A stretch of DNA of 64,000 bases, taken from positions 26,419,729-26,483,728 of the forward strand of contig CM049314.1 in NCBI GenBank assembly GCA_026874595.1, given 5' to 3'. The translations under genes were made by a program, and so were the position numbers. The notes beneath the pieces were generated by a model, which made no database searches, was not told where the DNA came from, and was given only the letters and a program-made list of their open reading frames with translations. Shown in pieces: positions 1 through 12,335 of the stretch (positions within the stretch are counted from its first letter, which is position 1; each line of letters starts with the position of its first letter). Source of the DNA: Sipunculus nudus. Taxonomy: Eukaryota > Annelida > Sipuncula > Golfingiida > Sipunculidae.

Positions 1-1950
1 TGGCCATTTCTGTTCCCAGCTATCAAGTAACTGTAGCATAACATGTCTAGAGAACTTCAGCTAACTTAAAGTAGACTATAAGTTTGCTTAGGCTAGATAG
101 GGTCAGATGACACAAATACTCGGAAAAGCATGCAGTTTTTAGAAAATCTGACATATTTGGAGCACCAAAGTAATGTCTCCCACACAGTTTGGTTATTAAT
201 GACATCTCGGGTATATCAGGTATTAGTAAGGAATACAAAAGAATGCCTCGCATGTAGGGAACGATGATAGTTATTAGGATAACAGAACACTGGTATAGTC
301 ATTTTCACAGTTGCCACTCTCAGGTAAATCACAAATGATTATTAGATAGTTAAAGGACTCTAATTTATTTAATTTAAGTGTAAAAGTGTAAAAAAATTCA
401 CATTCGAATAGACATTAATTGTTATAATGGATTGTCTTATTTATAATAAATCGGGTAAAATATGTTGGGTGTCAGTGATAGTTTAGTAAACTTATTCCAT
501 GTGCGTTTGTTGTGTCGACAGAAGCTTTCATCCAGATCCCAGACTTTGCCCTGATTTGATGGGCTGGTAATCATGTGACGTCAGCGACTGAATTTCAGAT
601 CTAGTAATGTATGTTCTTTTTATTGCAAAGTGGTTTTTTTTCCAACAAATCACAAAAAAAACTCATGTTTTTAGTGGAAAATAGATAGAAAAAATGTTTT
701 TCCTCCGGAAATTGGGCTCATTTTATGTAAAATCTATATTAATATATTTGTTCAAAGGCACTTATGTTATATGATAATATAATGAGATTTGGAATACGCT
801 TGTTTGATTTTAACTGGGCGCAAATAGACTTCATATATTGGTTTTTTTTTTTTTACATTACCAAGTTATAGTTAACCTAATCCCCAAATAATTTGAACGA
901 AACCATTATGAGGAGCATTGCAAATCCGGACTTTTAAGACTAATACACTTTTCATACGATAGATAGTTGACTCTTTTTTTAAAAGCTACCTGACTAAAGG
1001 CACCGACAGTGCTGCCACCTTCTGTGTCAGAGACGCACTTATGATGAAAATATCTCACAACTCCTACGCTGTTGATGATCGTTATTAAAGGTGTTCACTT
1101 TTTCCTATCATTTCTATGTTGATATAATAGTCATGAGCTATACATGAACGCCATCCGTAATTAAATGACTAAGAAATAAGGGCTTTGGTATCAAATGAAC
1201 ATGGCTGGGTACAATTGAAGTCAATATCGAACCAAAATGAGGGTTACATATTGGTTTACATTTAAAACAGTAAATACTTATTAAAACAAAATATGGATCT
1301 ACAAGAGTAATGGATTTAATGCGAAATCTTCATTTTAACAATTCCTTAGAGTGGCGATACTAACATAACAATAACTCTTTTCGATATTTCCGTTAGAATC
1401 AAACAGCAAAAAAATATATGGCTTGTATGGTGAGTCGACACAATTAGGTGTAACCTATTTTAATGAGGTTAGTAAAAAAATAACTGATGAAACGGACCAA
1501 CTTCATGCATATGTCTCTTTGGTGCAATAGATTACCATGTTGTACATCCTAGTTGGATCAACCTGTCGTACAAATAAATTCAAATGTAACACAAAAATTC
1601 CTTTATTTAACAGTAAAGTTTAAACAAGGAAAATCGAAGATTTATATTTTTCTGCATTGACGATAAATGCTGATCTGGATTCGTCATGGTATGATGATAA
1701 TGAGCATTGTGCACATCCTTTTAGGCCAAAACTTTCTTTGATGATGGTTGTTTGGTTTGTTTTGCTTTAATGTCGAAACCACCCGAGATTAAAACTAATA
1801 CTGTTCACTTGACACCTGATCTTCCTGCAGTAATCATCAGATACGGGTAAAAATAAATTAATCAATCATTATTCATTATGGATGTGTTCAGCACTTATTA
1901 CTCTTAGCTGAGTATATATATACAGCCGATTTCTATACCTTTCCATTTGA
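1..1950. other. AT-rich DNA, nothing recognised
   Basis: Only short chance open frames and homopolymer runs are visible. I see no domain, RNA fold, inverted repeat or tandem array that I can support. Confidence 0.6.
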
Positions 1951-1987
1951 CACCTGATGAAGGAGCTATAAGCTTTGAAAGGTCGTG
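1951..1987 (+). ncRNA. Hammerhead-ribozyme-like motif
   Basis: The core box CTGATGA (1954-1960) is followed by a GAGCT/AGCTT hairpin with an ATA loop (about 1963-1975), then GAAA (1977-1980) and GGTC-GTG. The CAC before the core can pair with the GTG after GTC, giving a minimal stem I with cleavage expected after GTC. Stem III would be almost absent, as in the short type-I hammerheads known from Penelope-like retroelements. No reverse transcriptase is recognisable beside it, so it may be a solo terminal piece of such an element. One bulged G in stem II weakens the fold. Activity is inference. Confidence 0.45.
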
Positions 1988-1999
1988 GTTGAATTAAAC

Positions 2000-4075
2000 A
2001 GTTAGTCAACACTAAGGCGTCTTCATCCAGTTATCTATATCTCTATATATATGTATGTGTGTTTAAGGCTCTTTATCAATAGCATGTGCAAAATCCTAAT
2101 GAACTCTGCAATATATTTAAATCGTACAGGCCATTGTCTGTTTCTGTGGCATATGGAACGTGGCGCTGTTCATTATCTGCCATTATCTCTGTTATATGTA
2201 AATATCTTGGGAGATAGATTCATAGGAAAAGCCTAACATATAACCAAATAAAATTCTTCCAAACTAGATTCCAAGGAAAGGTATACTCAAGCATGGAAGG
2301 ATTGTTGTTTGAACAAGCTTTTTTGCACAGGGAATCACACTACTTGTTTATTAACCAAAATTCATTCAATCAAAGAAAAGCAGATTGGCTACTTAGGTTT
2401 ATTTAGGCCACCTAGGTTGGAAATGACAGTTCATTGTTTGTTCATTGCTTACGTCAAAACTGCTGAAGACGCCCGCCTTCTTTGTTTGGTAAATGTTTAC
2501 CATGTGTTCCCGTTCTCTTAATGTTGCATAAAGTATGTAACATTCGATTCTGTCCATTCAAATCAATCCAGTTAAGGAGTTAATATAAATAGATAAATCA
2601 CAGAAAACTGAACAAATAAAAGAAGTTGACTTTTATCCGTCGAAGATTCAATGCCGATGTATAAACGCTTTACGCTTAATTGATCATACCTATTCCAAAT
2701 AAAATACCGTTTTGAGTACTCTTTTTGCCGTGTCCGTAAATTCAGTGGACTATGAGGTTATATAATTAAACTTAAGCACACCTTCCGTGTAGCATCGTAA
2801 TTCATAATAGAAACAATTGAATACTCAGATGACTAGAGGAAGTTGGTCACAGTGACGAACTCGGGCCGACCATTTCCTGATACGGGGTATCAGTCTTTTG
2901 GATATTAATATAGGATATCTTCTTCAGGACATTATTAACAATACTGGAAACGCATAAATGCGGCAATAAAGACACAAGAGTAATCCTAAATCAGTATTGG
3001 GTATCATCTAATCATGACATGGTTTATAATCCTTTAGTAGCACAGTTTACCCTGGAATCGACTGTTATATGGCTTTTACACATTAAATTGCTCTGTCATC
3101 TTGCATAAATCTGGGGGTTTGTCATATTTTTTAGACGATATGAGTCTGAACAATTTTTAATCAGATTTCCTATGAAAAGCAAGAAGCCTGATTCTTGCAA
3201 ATAATGGACACTGTCATTCTAAAGGTACAAGTAAAATGTATACAAAAGAAGAAATAACCTGTTTTTTTAGCAGTAAAATTTTATCAAAGATCATAACGTA
3301 CGCCATCATCTAAAACAATCGTCTGATTAATGAATATTTATCATATATTTGATAAAGCCCACCTTATAAGGGTTGTTAACAATGAGTAATTATTAGGGTA
3401 AAGCAGTGTAAACAGAACTCAATAAAATGTAAATATGATACAGCGTCATTGCAAAAAAAAAAGTCGAATCCATTCGAATAATTGATCCATCGCTTAAGCC
3501 CGCTTAATTGGAAAAACAAACATACATGGTGAATACATGAAAGAATATAAACTCTCATGTCAGAGATGCATGGACAACCCCCATAAAATCGTGGTTTTTG
3601 CTTCCCGTGAAGGTATTCATACTGTAATGATTATTTTATCAATAATTTTTATATATTTAAAAAATACAACAGAAAATAAGTACCACATAAAAAGATCTTT
3701 GCAATGAAATGCTTATTTACAACTACATTTCCCTGTTCTACAGCAAGATAAGTTTAAAAAAAACAAATGAAAAAAAAATTACATTATGCTTTTTTTATAT
3801 TTTGATTATAGCTTCCTCCTATTATAGCTGCCTACCAATTGAGCCAAGATCCCTGGGTTCACAATGTTAACAAGATTGACCTGAGGTAAACTTCATTATT
3901 TTTTCCTACCGGGGTATTCCCACATATGCTGTCATGTTGATTCTGCTTAATTAATTTGAACCTTAAATCAGGATATGTGATAGTTTCATTTATACCGGAG
4001 TTGAACCAGTGCCCCTGAAAAGTCATCATAAAATGTCCAACTAATATATTTTGGTATTAAATGCATAATTTTCAA

Positions 4076-4077
<2 letters not shown>
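2000..4077. other. AT-rich DNA, nothing recognised
   Basis: Open frames of 60-70 codons occur on both strands but lack recognisable motifs. No RNA gene or repeat array is seen. Confidence 0.55.

Positions 4078-4134
<57 letters not shown>
4078..4134. repeat. (TA)n microsatellite
   Basis: About 28 uninterrupted TA units. It abuts the left end of the inverted-repeat element that starts with the TATACAGACGATGCC motif. Confidence 0.95.
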
Positions 4135-4138
<4 letters not shown>

Positions 4139-5064
4139 CGATGCCGCTTAATTGCAAGAGGCTTTTGTCAAGGGAATTTGTTGCAATTAACCGAAGTTGC
4201 ATTTAGGCGAAGTTCATCGTGTACCATTTGTAAGGGGAAGCCTAATGATCGCCGAATATCTAATTACTTTTGCACTGTTTTGTAACACTATTCGTGTTGT
4301 GATAAAGAATAAAAACACCGGTATTGGATAACCTTTATTAAAAATAAAAATATATTCAAGAGAACACATTAAAAGCCAAGTCAGAGAGAGTTATTAAAAA
4401 TCACATATGTTAACAAAGGCAATATACCTTATATACAAAAAAAGATATACAAAATATGCAAAATGTCGTAAGTAATTTACATCATGTTAACATCTAAAGA
4501 ACTCCATGATAAGACATAAGGGGTTAACAATGTAAGTTTATATAAGAGCCTTTGATAATTCTATTATGAGTATCATTAAAGAAACAAACCATGGGACAGC
4601 AAGCTCACAAAGACTGTTTGACAAACAAACTCAAGCTAATTAAGAGTTGCTCTCGTGATCAATGTGTTTAATATGCGTGACGTATTTTTTAACCTACCAT
4701 TGTAAACCCACTTCAAAGAGATGTGTGCTGTGAACGTATAGAACTGCATCACCGAGTACAGGGTAATTTAGGTCCTGTGTACACATGTCAACTTGCAGTT
4801 ATCACAGCGGCTACTTTTTAAGTTCCGGTCTATGATCATTATTGGGATAACACAAACACAACTCACCGACTCATTGAAGTAATTGCATTTAACGTAAGTT
4901 TTCTACCTTTCTGCCCATTTTTTCCCTTGCGTTAATCGGGTGTTTGCGTTAATGAGGCGCGTTTTTAATGATAACATATAGAAAATGGTTTTGGTTTTCA
5001 GAATTTCTTGCAAATAAGCGGCATTTTCTGTTAAACGACTTGCAAATAAATGGCGTCGTCTGTG

Positions 5065-5068
<4 letters not shown>
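4131..5068. mobile_element. Inverted-repeat non-autonomous DNA element between TA microsatellites
   Basis: The left end reads TATACAGACGATGCC followed by GCTTAATTGCAAG. The right end (5068 back to about 5036) reads the reverse complement of TATACACAGACGACGCC then ATTTATTTGCAAG. The two ends therefore form imperfect terminal inverted repeats of about 28 bases with one 2-base indel. A second GCCGCTTATTTGCAAG motif lies just inside the right end (near 5006-5024). The interior has no transposase-like frame. Both ends touch TA microsatellites, so a short target duplication cannot be resolved. It resembles a MITE or other non-autonomous element; the superfamily is not assigned. Confidence 0.5.
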
Positions 5069-5103
<35 letters not shown>

Positions 5104-5109
5104 ATATAT
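5061..5109. repeat. Compound (TA)n(TG)n microsatellite
   Basis: A TA run is followed by about 8 TG units and a short TATATATG tail. It flanks the right end of the inverted-repeat element. Confidence 0.95.
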
Positions 5110-5860
5110 GTGTGACTTTATCATTGCAATGCCTTCTCTAACTACCGTATATACGTATAAGGCAATGCTTAAATGGTATTGTATATACAGTATATACAGA
5201 ACCTATATTTGTGGTTATTGTTTTTATTATTACCATTGTTTGTCATGCTATTTTATGATGTATTCTATGATTACGCATTTCCTAAAAACATTAATAAAGT
5301 AATATAATATGCCGGATATCAATACCAATAGTTGTAACATATTTAACTGCAAGCCAACGTACTAAAAATATGTTCTTCTAAAAAGGCATTTGCTGCTGCA
5401 ATACACTGTCATTCGACAGACAGCAACACATTCACATACACATATAACGGTGTTATTGGTAGTGTCTCCTCAGATCGATACATTAACAAAATAAAGCTTT
5501 ACTGCTTTACTTCTGAAATCCACCTGTATACTATAAATCCTATTTATCCTATCACTCCTCTCAATTACTTCCATTCAAACCTTGATCTCATAAACATTCT
5601 GCCGAGTGTTGGAGAATTCTCCATCTTGCACATATAAGTCTTTCATTTGTGTGTACAGCCATCAGATTACAGAAGAAGCCCAAACTATGACTTAAACACA
5701 TTCTGGCGTCACTTTGCGTCTTTTAATGTTAGATCAAAGGAGTGCCTGGAATATCACTAACTTCTACGATTCAACGTACACAAAGCACTGAAAGAAAAAA
5801 AATATATCTCTAGTTATATAACGATGAAAGATAAAGACACATAGTATACGTAACCCCTTT
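5110..5860. other. No feature recognised
   Basis: Unique-looking AT-rich sequence with only short open frames. Confidence 0.5.

Positions 5861-5861
<1 letters not shown>

Positions 5862-5901
<40 letters not shown>
5862..5901. repeat. (CT)n microsatellite
   Basis: About 20 CT units with one TTT interruption. Confidence 0.95.
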
Positions 5902-8060
5902 GGGCTAGAGAATTCAAAGAGTTGTTTTTTTTAATTGATTTGAAACCAAGAAGTCCTTTTCAGGCAATTTCTGCAATTTTTTTGCAAGTCACTTTCCTCC
6001 GATTAATGATATCTCCGTCACGTTTAAGACCCTTGATTCTTTGGATCTCCTGTCAGATGACACAATGTGTCCAAACCCACCTGTCCCCGATTGAATGCCC
6101 AACCTAGAAGAGCTATCAACTTATCAGCCATCGAACGGCGACGCTCTGGTTCCCCGGTTTAAACTGTTTTGTCAATTAAAGATGACAAAATTTCAATTGT
6201 TTTCATGGCTCTTCAATTTCCTTTTTTGTGCAAGACGTAATACGCTGCATATCCAAGTGATCTGCATGAGTAAAGCTTGTCTAGTTTAAATCATGGTAAA
6301 TGGATTAACATAGGAAAAATTGTGATCTATGGTAGTATAAGGCTTTTTTCGTCATATGAGGCTAAATTTGCTGGTGGTTAGACATTTTCTATACAGGTTT
6401 GATAGTGAAGAGACCAATCGGCTGATTTGGTGCAGCTCAGTCTTTCACACTTATAGACATTGCTGCAGATCAGAAAATTAATTCTTTCATTGATTGCGAC
6501 GTCCTTGATGATAAATTAAAGCTCTTATCTTAAGTGGTTTTCATTGAAGAGAAACCATACACGTTTAGGAAAACAAGATGTTTATGATTTAGATATTTTA
6601 TTGTATTATTTAATGTTTCAATTTTTTTAGAAAATTCATGTTTTTAGAATAATTATCACTTATATAAAAAATATCGTCATTTTCTGCTATTGTTTTTTAT
6701 TTATTTTTTTAGTTCTTGAATTTTTCATTATATAGTATTGAAAAGTTAGAGTGTAAATGTTTATGGTATTTTTAAAACATTAACATCATAAGAATTTTAT
6801 TTTGAAACTAATGTTGACCGTATTTAACTATTCGATTATTCTTCGTGTTTTAAAATATGTGGAACTCTCATAGTTCCTGTTACAACCTAAGTAATTGGAT
6901 GTAAGAAAAAAAGAAAAACGGAAGAGTTACAGTTTAAAGCTGGAAATCTGCATTCTAACGAATGAAAGCCTCCACCATGTTGGGTGTCTCTATTGTGGTG
7001 TGCTCCAAAATCCACACCAAAACCAATCGATCAAGTATCCGATGCTTTATTATGTCTGTTCTCTCACCAAACAGGATTTCACAGATGTCAGCCCAACGAT
7101 GTTTAAGCTGTCATGTTATTTCGGCCGAGGAAAAGGAGAAGGAGAAAGGAACGAACGGCAGGTAGTGTCTCATGAAAGCCACGAAAATATATATATATTT
7201 TTTTTTAACCATCCAGAGGTTTTCTAGTGAAAACATAACTACTGAGCTAAGTTTGTATTACCAAAAAATGAACAAAGAACCCACAGGTTTAGCTGGAAAA
7301 AAAGTTTGTGATTGCATGATAACGCCTGGCTTACTTATGTGCCGAGTTTAGATATTTGATAATTTTGGCAACTCAAAAATCCTTAGAAAAGTGGCATACT
7401 TTGACCTCAATCAATCCATATTTTTTTGTTTGAGATAAACAACAGGCAAACAAGTTGAAGACTTCGCTCTAAATTTAGTGTTAAATTTAGTATCACACTA
7501 TGGAAAATGCTCCCAGAAGCTATTCATATATTTAGTCTGAAACAAACTGCAAGACTTCCAGGAAAAAAAGTGAAGCCTCAATGGGATCTGTTGGGTATAT
7601 TTGTGATTTCTTTTGACTGTCGTAAGACCTCCTTTCTGATAGAAAGTTCTTAGAAGCATGTTGATGGTTGTGACTAGATAGAATAATTGTAAGACGTTTG
7701 TTCATCTGCCACTACTTTTACAAAAATCAAGAACACCTTAGACTACCGACGACTATATCATATGTTGAGCAATTCTTGTGCAGGATCTAAAGACCAATTT
7801 TAACCAGCTATCTCTTGCCTTACAACAGTCATACGATTGGCCGCGACCTCGCACGATTGTAGAGCGTAACTGTTCGTCCTCTCGCCTCATGACTTGATAA
7901 ATTAAACTTCATATGAATCTCGAAATCATACTGACTGCTTGATTAGTCTCTTTTTATTTACACTAGTCAAAAGTTTTGGTTATTTGTTTTTCTCCGTCAT
8001 CGTTGTTGTTGTTCTTTCTTGTTATTATTTTTGTTTTAATTATTATAATTATTATCATAA
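5902..8060. other. No gene recognised
   Basis: A 110-codon plus-strand frame (6895-7227) and an overlapping 67-codon frame are present. Neither shows a motif, plausible signal peptide or splice context. The longer one is rich in K/E simple sequence near its end. I treat both as chance. Confidence 0.5.
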
Positions 8061-8090
8061 TTTTATTATTATTATTATTATTATTATTAT
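8061..8090. repeat. (ATT)n microsatellite
   Basis: Ten ATT units, with a degenerate TTATTA/TAATTA context on the left. Confidence 0.95.
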
Positions 8091-10050
8091 GCCAGTCATG
8101 TATACATTCCTTTTCTAGACCTCCTCCCTCCCCCTCCCCCACAAGGTTACGGCTACAGAGCTAAAAATTCCAAATTTAATTACGACCTGTTTGTCTTGGT
8201 AGTCTCACTGTATCTCATGGTAACATTACAATATATAGAACCGCATAAATGTTATAATATGATAGGCTACTTTCTACTCAATATCTTTCATTTCAAAAAA
8301 CCTTTCAAAGATTATGGTTCAATATTTGTCGTTTTATTTGCAGAAAAGGACAGAGTTTTCTACGCTTAGTTATTTCTCCTGGGCATATTGGATGACTGCT
8401 GGACTGATTCAGGTATCCCAGGTCATACGCTTTGGGACCTGAATGTACGGGATGATCACGAATGATCGGGATGTACGTGCCTAGCGCCACAGATAAGCAC
8501 CATATCCAATGACAAACTTGACATCAAATCAAATGCAATAGTGGTAGATGACTCTTAAAGGTCAGCTTTTTAGGTAGATTAATTTAACTGAATCGTTCAG
8601 AAAAAAATTTTTTAATAGAAAACTTCAATTTAGCAATCTGGGATAGTATTACAATATAGAACATTAACTAAATTTGAAAAACTGACATTGAAGTGTTTAG
8701 CCAGAGATAACGTTCAGCTTTTGAATGTATTTGAACACGGTACAGCCAATCATGTTGTAAGAGGTGTTCTGTACGGGGCAAAGGATTTGTTAGCCATTAA
8801 GGGGTTCATGGATATAAACCAAAACAGATGGCAAATATAGAAGGGTTAAATGTATATTATTTATTATTACATTTGCTGCATAGTAATATTTATGCTTGTG
8901 GATAGCATTTATTCCATTTTTAAACAATGTTAATTAATTTCATAATATCTAATGCAAGACCTCTGCACTAAAATTCTACTTAATAAACATATATAAATAA
9001 TATGAATAGGTTCTACAAATTTTACTTCTGAGATTCTCCTTCTGTTGTGACTTATAAAGTATATGCTAGAATCATAACATCAATGCTCAACACGGGTCCA
9101 ATTACCGGACTATAGGCAAGTGCTCTACATGGGTCCAGTCAGTTTATTCCGGATAACTTGATCTGACGTCGAATGCGTGATCGACAGGTCTGTCGGCCAA
9201 CCAGCGAAAGAGATTGCAGAACTGAAAACGAGGCAATGTAAATACACTCGGAGGTCGGACACGTTTGTTTACTTTCAACCATATGGACCTGTCATTAATA
9301 TGTTTAAATACGGTCGAGCCGTGTCTTGAAATGTATAAAAGCTACTCTAGGTATCTTTCCAAGTTACAGAAATCTGTTTTATTCCTTCTCTTTCTAATAA
9401 AATCAAAAGACAATGAGAAACGCAGGGATAGTACAGTGCTGACTAAACTGGCCCTGCCATAAATTGAGCCAATGATTGACACGTATGAGCGTATCAGTAA
9501 TATAGAGAAGGTACGCGACCTTTGCAGCGTTTACCTCTGGTCCCATCATGCAGCGCGCATTGTTGCTGTGATGGTGTGGTGGTTAACAACACCATAACAA
9601 CGTCATACCGCCAGCTGACAAACTTGATCAGCGGAGCACGACGTAAGGTTACAGTGGCCATATTGTGCAGCATTCGGCTGTAACACTGACAGTTACGGAC
9701 ACAAGGTGGCTTTTCACAGATTCCGTGAGAATTAAATTACATTCATTAAATTGTATAGCGCTCCTCCAGTGTTAATAACATTCTAAGGCGCTGAACAGTA
9801 AGGGTGTGTAATATATAAAATATATGTACAAACCTAATAACCTATACATCTTATTAAAACCATAAAACATCTTAACATCTATAACTAGTTTGTTATTAAA
9901 ATATCTTACCACGATTGACTCTAAGAAATTACATTAAAATCATGGTAAATTAATAAAAGGAGACAAAATAATTATGATGAATTAAAAATATTCTCTGAAT
10001 AGCTATTTTTCAAGTGTTTTCCTACAAAGTTCTTCAGTGTCAGTTTTTTT
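8091..10050. other. No gene recognised
   Basis: Around 9.43-9.75 kb the sequence is more GC-rich than its surroundings, with a small GGTTAACAACACC imperfect palindrome near 9581. Otherwise nothing was found. Confidence 0.45.
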
Positions 10051-10069
10051 AATGTCCGGAAATAGTTTA

Positions 10070-10258
10070 TCACAAAACAGCGTGGCCGAGCAACTGAAAA
10101 GCTACGCGATGCAAAAGATTTGCGAGCTGTTTTGGTAAGATAAGGTTTCTTTTAATAGATTTTGATGTTGTTGTAATATTATTTCCTTCAAGGGCAGGAA
10201 GCAAGTCTCTCAGACAACTTGGCGCTCGTCCATGTTTGTGTTTAAAGACCGTCGACAA
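10070..10258 (-). pseudogene. C-terminal tail of L2/CR1-like ORF2
   Basis: The 62-codon frame starts TVFKHKHGRAPSCLRDLL, which resembles the FKCxHGxAPxYLxDLL tail found after the reverse transcriptase of CR1/L2/Jockey-type elements. It marks the 3' end of the coding part. The expected closing WNxLP motif is not clear. Confidence 0.7.
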
Positions 10259-10573
10259 AAGTTTGAATTTACATTTTTGGCGAATTGGTAACCAAACTCA
10301 TGAACGGCACGAGGTGCAATGTCAATTTTGCATCCACCTATCACTACTTTGGATGCAAAGTTTTCCAACCTTTAAAGGAGCCACTTTACTCTTTTTTTGT
10401 TATATGATTCTTGAAATTAGTGCCTTGCCCGTCCAAATCATAAGGTATTATATTTCTTAACATGAGTATCTCCAAACATAAAAAAGGATTACTTAAACTG
10501 GGAGAGCTGTGACCAATCAGTATTAATTCCATTTTGTCATTATTCCTTTTAATTTAGGATTGTGTTCAGGATT

Positions 10574-10858
10574 TTAAAAAAAAACAGAAGACAGTTCTAC
10601 TGTTCTTCTAACGTGAGTAGTTTCTTTGAGTGCTAACCACTTTTGAAGAAATTGTGTGTGGCATGGTTTTATAGGATACCCACTAACATTTGACTGCAAT
10701 TTTGAGAAGACTAGTTGCAGTGTGCTGGCATTCACTGAATAAAGAATTGGTCCTGGCGCATTGCCCTGAGGAACTAAGAACGGCATATCACGTGTTTCTG
10801 GTGACGACTGTTTAATTTTAACATGAAGCTGTCTGGGAAAGGATTTACACCACTGCAA
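10574..10858 (-). pseudogene. Reverse transcriptase motif B fragment (L2/CR1-like)
   Basis: The 94-codon frame has VPQGNAPGPILY at residues 29-40, matching the VPQGSxLGPxLF motif of reverse transcriptases. It starts with the ALQWCKSF-like helix preceding it. Downstream, NVSGY is followed by PIKP instead of the catalytic ADD, so the active site is lost. It continues the L2/CR1-like element. Confidence 0.7.
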
Positions 10859-10996
10859 AGCATCTCAACAAATCCCAAAACACTGATTAAGCACAGAAAG
10901 GAGGGTATCATGGTCGAAAGCAGCACTCAGATAAAAAAATGATGAGCCTTTTAACTTGCTGCCTTTCAATGTTCCAGATAATGTCATTCACAATCT

Positions 10997-11347
10997 TTAA
11001 CATGCTGGTGCTATGGGATTTTCTGTAAGCGTTATGATAAGCAGACAGAAGACAATGGCCATCAAAGTATAGACATAACTGTGATAATGCTGCCTTCTCC
11101 GTCGGTTTTGATTAAAAGCTGATGTTGCTGATGGAACTGTAAATCTTGAGAATATTTCTATCAAGACTGGCTTTCTTGATGAGGGGAATAGCAATATCAG
11201 TAAGTAGCAAAAGGTGAATTTGTAAGTGATATTTACTATTCTTGTAAGCAGCGGAACCAAGATTGATGCATACTCCTTTATGGGCCTTGTTGGCATTGGA
11301 TCAAGGTCACAAGGGGCAGTCTTAGATGAATTTAAAAGGCCGTGCAC
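10997..11347 (-). pseudogene. Reverse transcriptase N-terminal fragment (L2/CR1-like)
   Basis: The 116-codon frame begins near HGLLNSSKTAPCDLDPMPTR, close to the CDLDPIPT signature that opens the reverse transcriptase of CR1/L2 elements, followed by a LLTRIVN helix. After about residue 50 the frame drifts away from recognisable sequence, probably through a frameshift. Motif A (SAAFDHDTLL) lies further along the minus strand at about 10880-10929 in another frame. Confidence 0.65.
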
Positions 11348-11562
11348 CTTTTTTCCTGATACTTCCGCGAAATAAATGCAAGTTTTCTGTCTGATTACCC
11401 ACGAATGTATTTGGGAAATCTCTCCGATACCTCCAGGATATTTTCATGAAGAAGTAGTCTACACATTGCGGAGCTATACCTTTTTTCTGAGGGTGCAGCT
11501 GGGAGAATAACAGTTAAGGTGCGAACAGTAAGCCCTGCTAAAACACTAAATAACTTTTTACT

Positions 11563-11960
11563 TTAACCTTTGTAATTCTCTTGATGGAATTTTGATAGCG
11601 CCAAGAGTATATAATATATATTGCATGCGTTCTTGTAATTTGTCCAGTCACATATTGCCTGATGATCTCTCATGACCCGTTTCAGTTGTAGTGCTTTTTC
11701 AGTGAACCAAGCCACCTTTTTCCTGGATGATAACCTTCTATGTATTACTGAGGTATGCATATCCAATCCACTCCACAGAGACTGATCATATGATTCAGTC
11801 GTTTAATGTATTTATATCTTTCACATTTAGTCAAATATTTACACATTCTAGAAGGTCTTAGGGTAGCGCTGCGTTTTCGATTTTTTTTCAGATTTCGGAA
11901 ACTTACTGTTTCAACAACAACTTCAGATTTGGGGTGGACGGACCAGCCGAAACAAAGCAA
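11563..11960 (-). pseudogene. Endonuclease-to-RT linker of the L2/CR1-like element
   Basis: Two overlapping frames (11745-11960 and 11563-11766) contain VVVETVSFRNLKK and then RKKVAWFTEKALQLKRVMR. These match the order and character of the region between endonuclease and reverse transcriptase in L2/CR1-like ORF2 proteins. They lie in different frames, so at least one frameshift separates them. No catalytic residues are expected here. Confidence 0.55.
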
Positions 11961-12032
11961 TGGTCTGATATAAAGTAAACAGGTTAAGGTTTGTTAATCT
12001 GAATCTGTCTATTATCGCTATTTATGATGGAA

Positions 12033-12335
12033 TCAATTATAAGACCACTTTTGTATGTCGGGCAGATGCTGTGTCAAACCAAAATTGTTCAACACCTCAT
12101 CAAAAGAACATTTGCTTATAAAAACTTGATCATTATAACGGATGTTGGAGTCACCAATAAAGATCACATTTAGATAATCTGCTTGGGCATAACTCAAAAA
12201 CGCAAGAGATTCTTTCAAAAAGCGTGAAACAGTAACAAAGTGCTTCACACTGAAAGACAGGCGATATATGACAATAAGTTGGCATGACCGGTGTTTATCG
12301 TTCACTTTCCATATGGATACCCAAATATAATTCAT
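12033..12335 (-). pseudogene. Endonuclease domain fragment of the L2/CR1-like element
   Basis: A 100-codon frame carries the AP-endonuclease-type core. The sequence around residues 57-64 reads VIFIGDSN, with D62 and N64 matching the GDFN box, and a FDEVLNNFGLTQH stretch typical of this element class follows. The frame ends early. The final SDH box continues in another frame at 11943-11981 (FISDHCF). The normal role is nicking the genomic target to prime reverse transcription. Phe to Ser within GDFN plus the frame breaks mark it as dead. Confidence 0.7.

Noticed and set aside
4061-4285. Frame encoding an IYIYIY repeat (also near 20.9, 60.4 and 60.8 kb)
   Set aside because: Translation of (TA)n microsatellites.
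6895-7227. 110-codon plus-strand frame
   Set aside because: No motif, poor composition (simple K/E and F runs), and an equally long overlapping frame in another phase.
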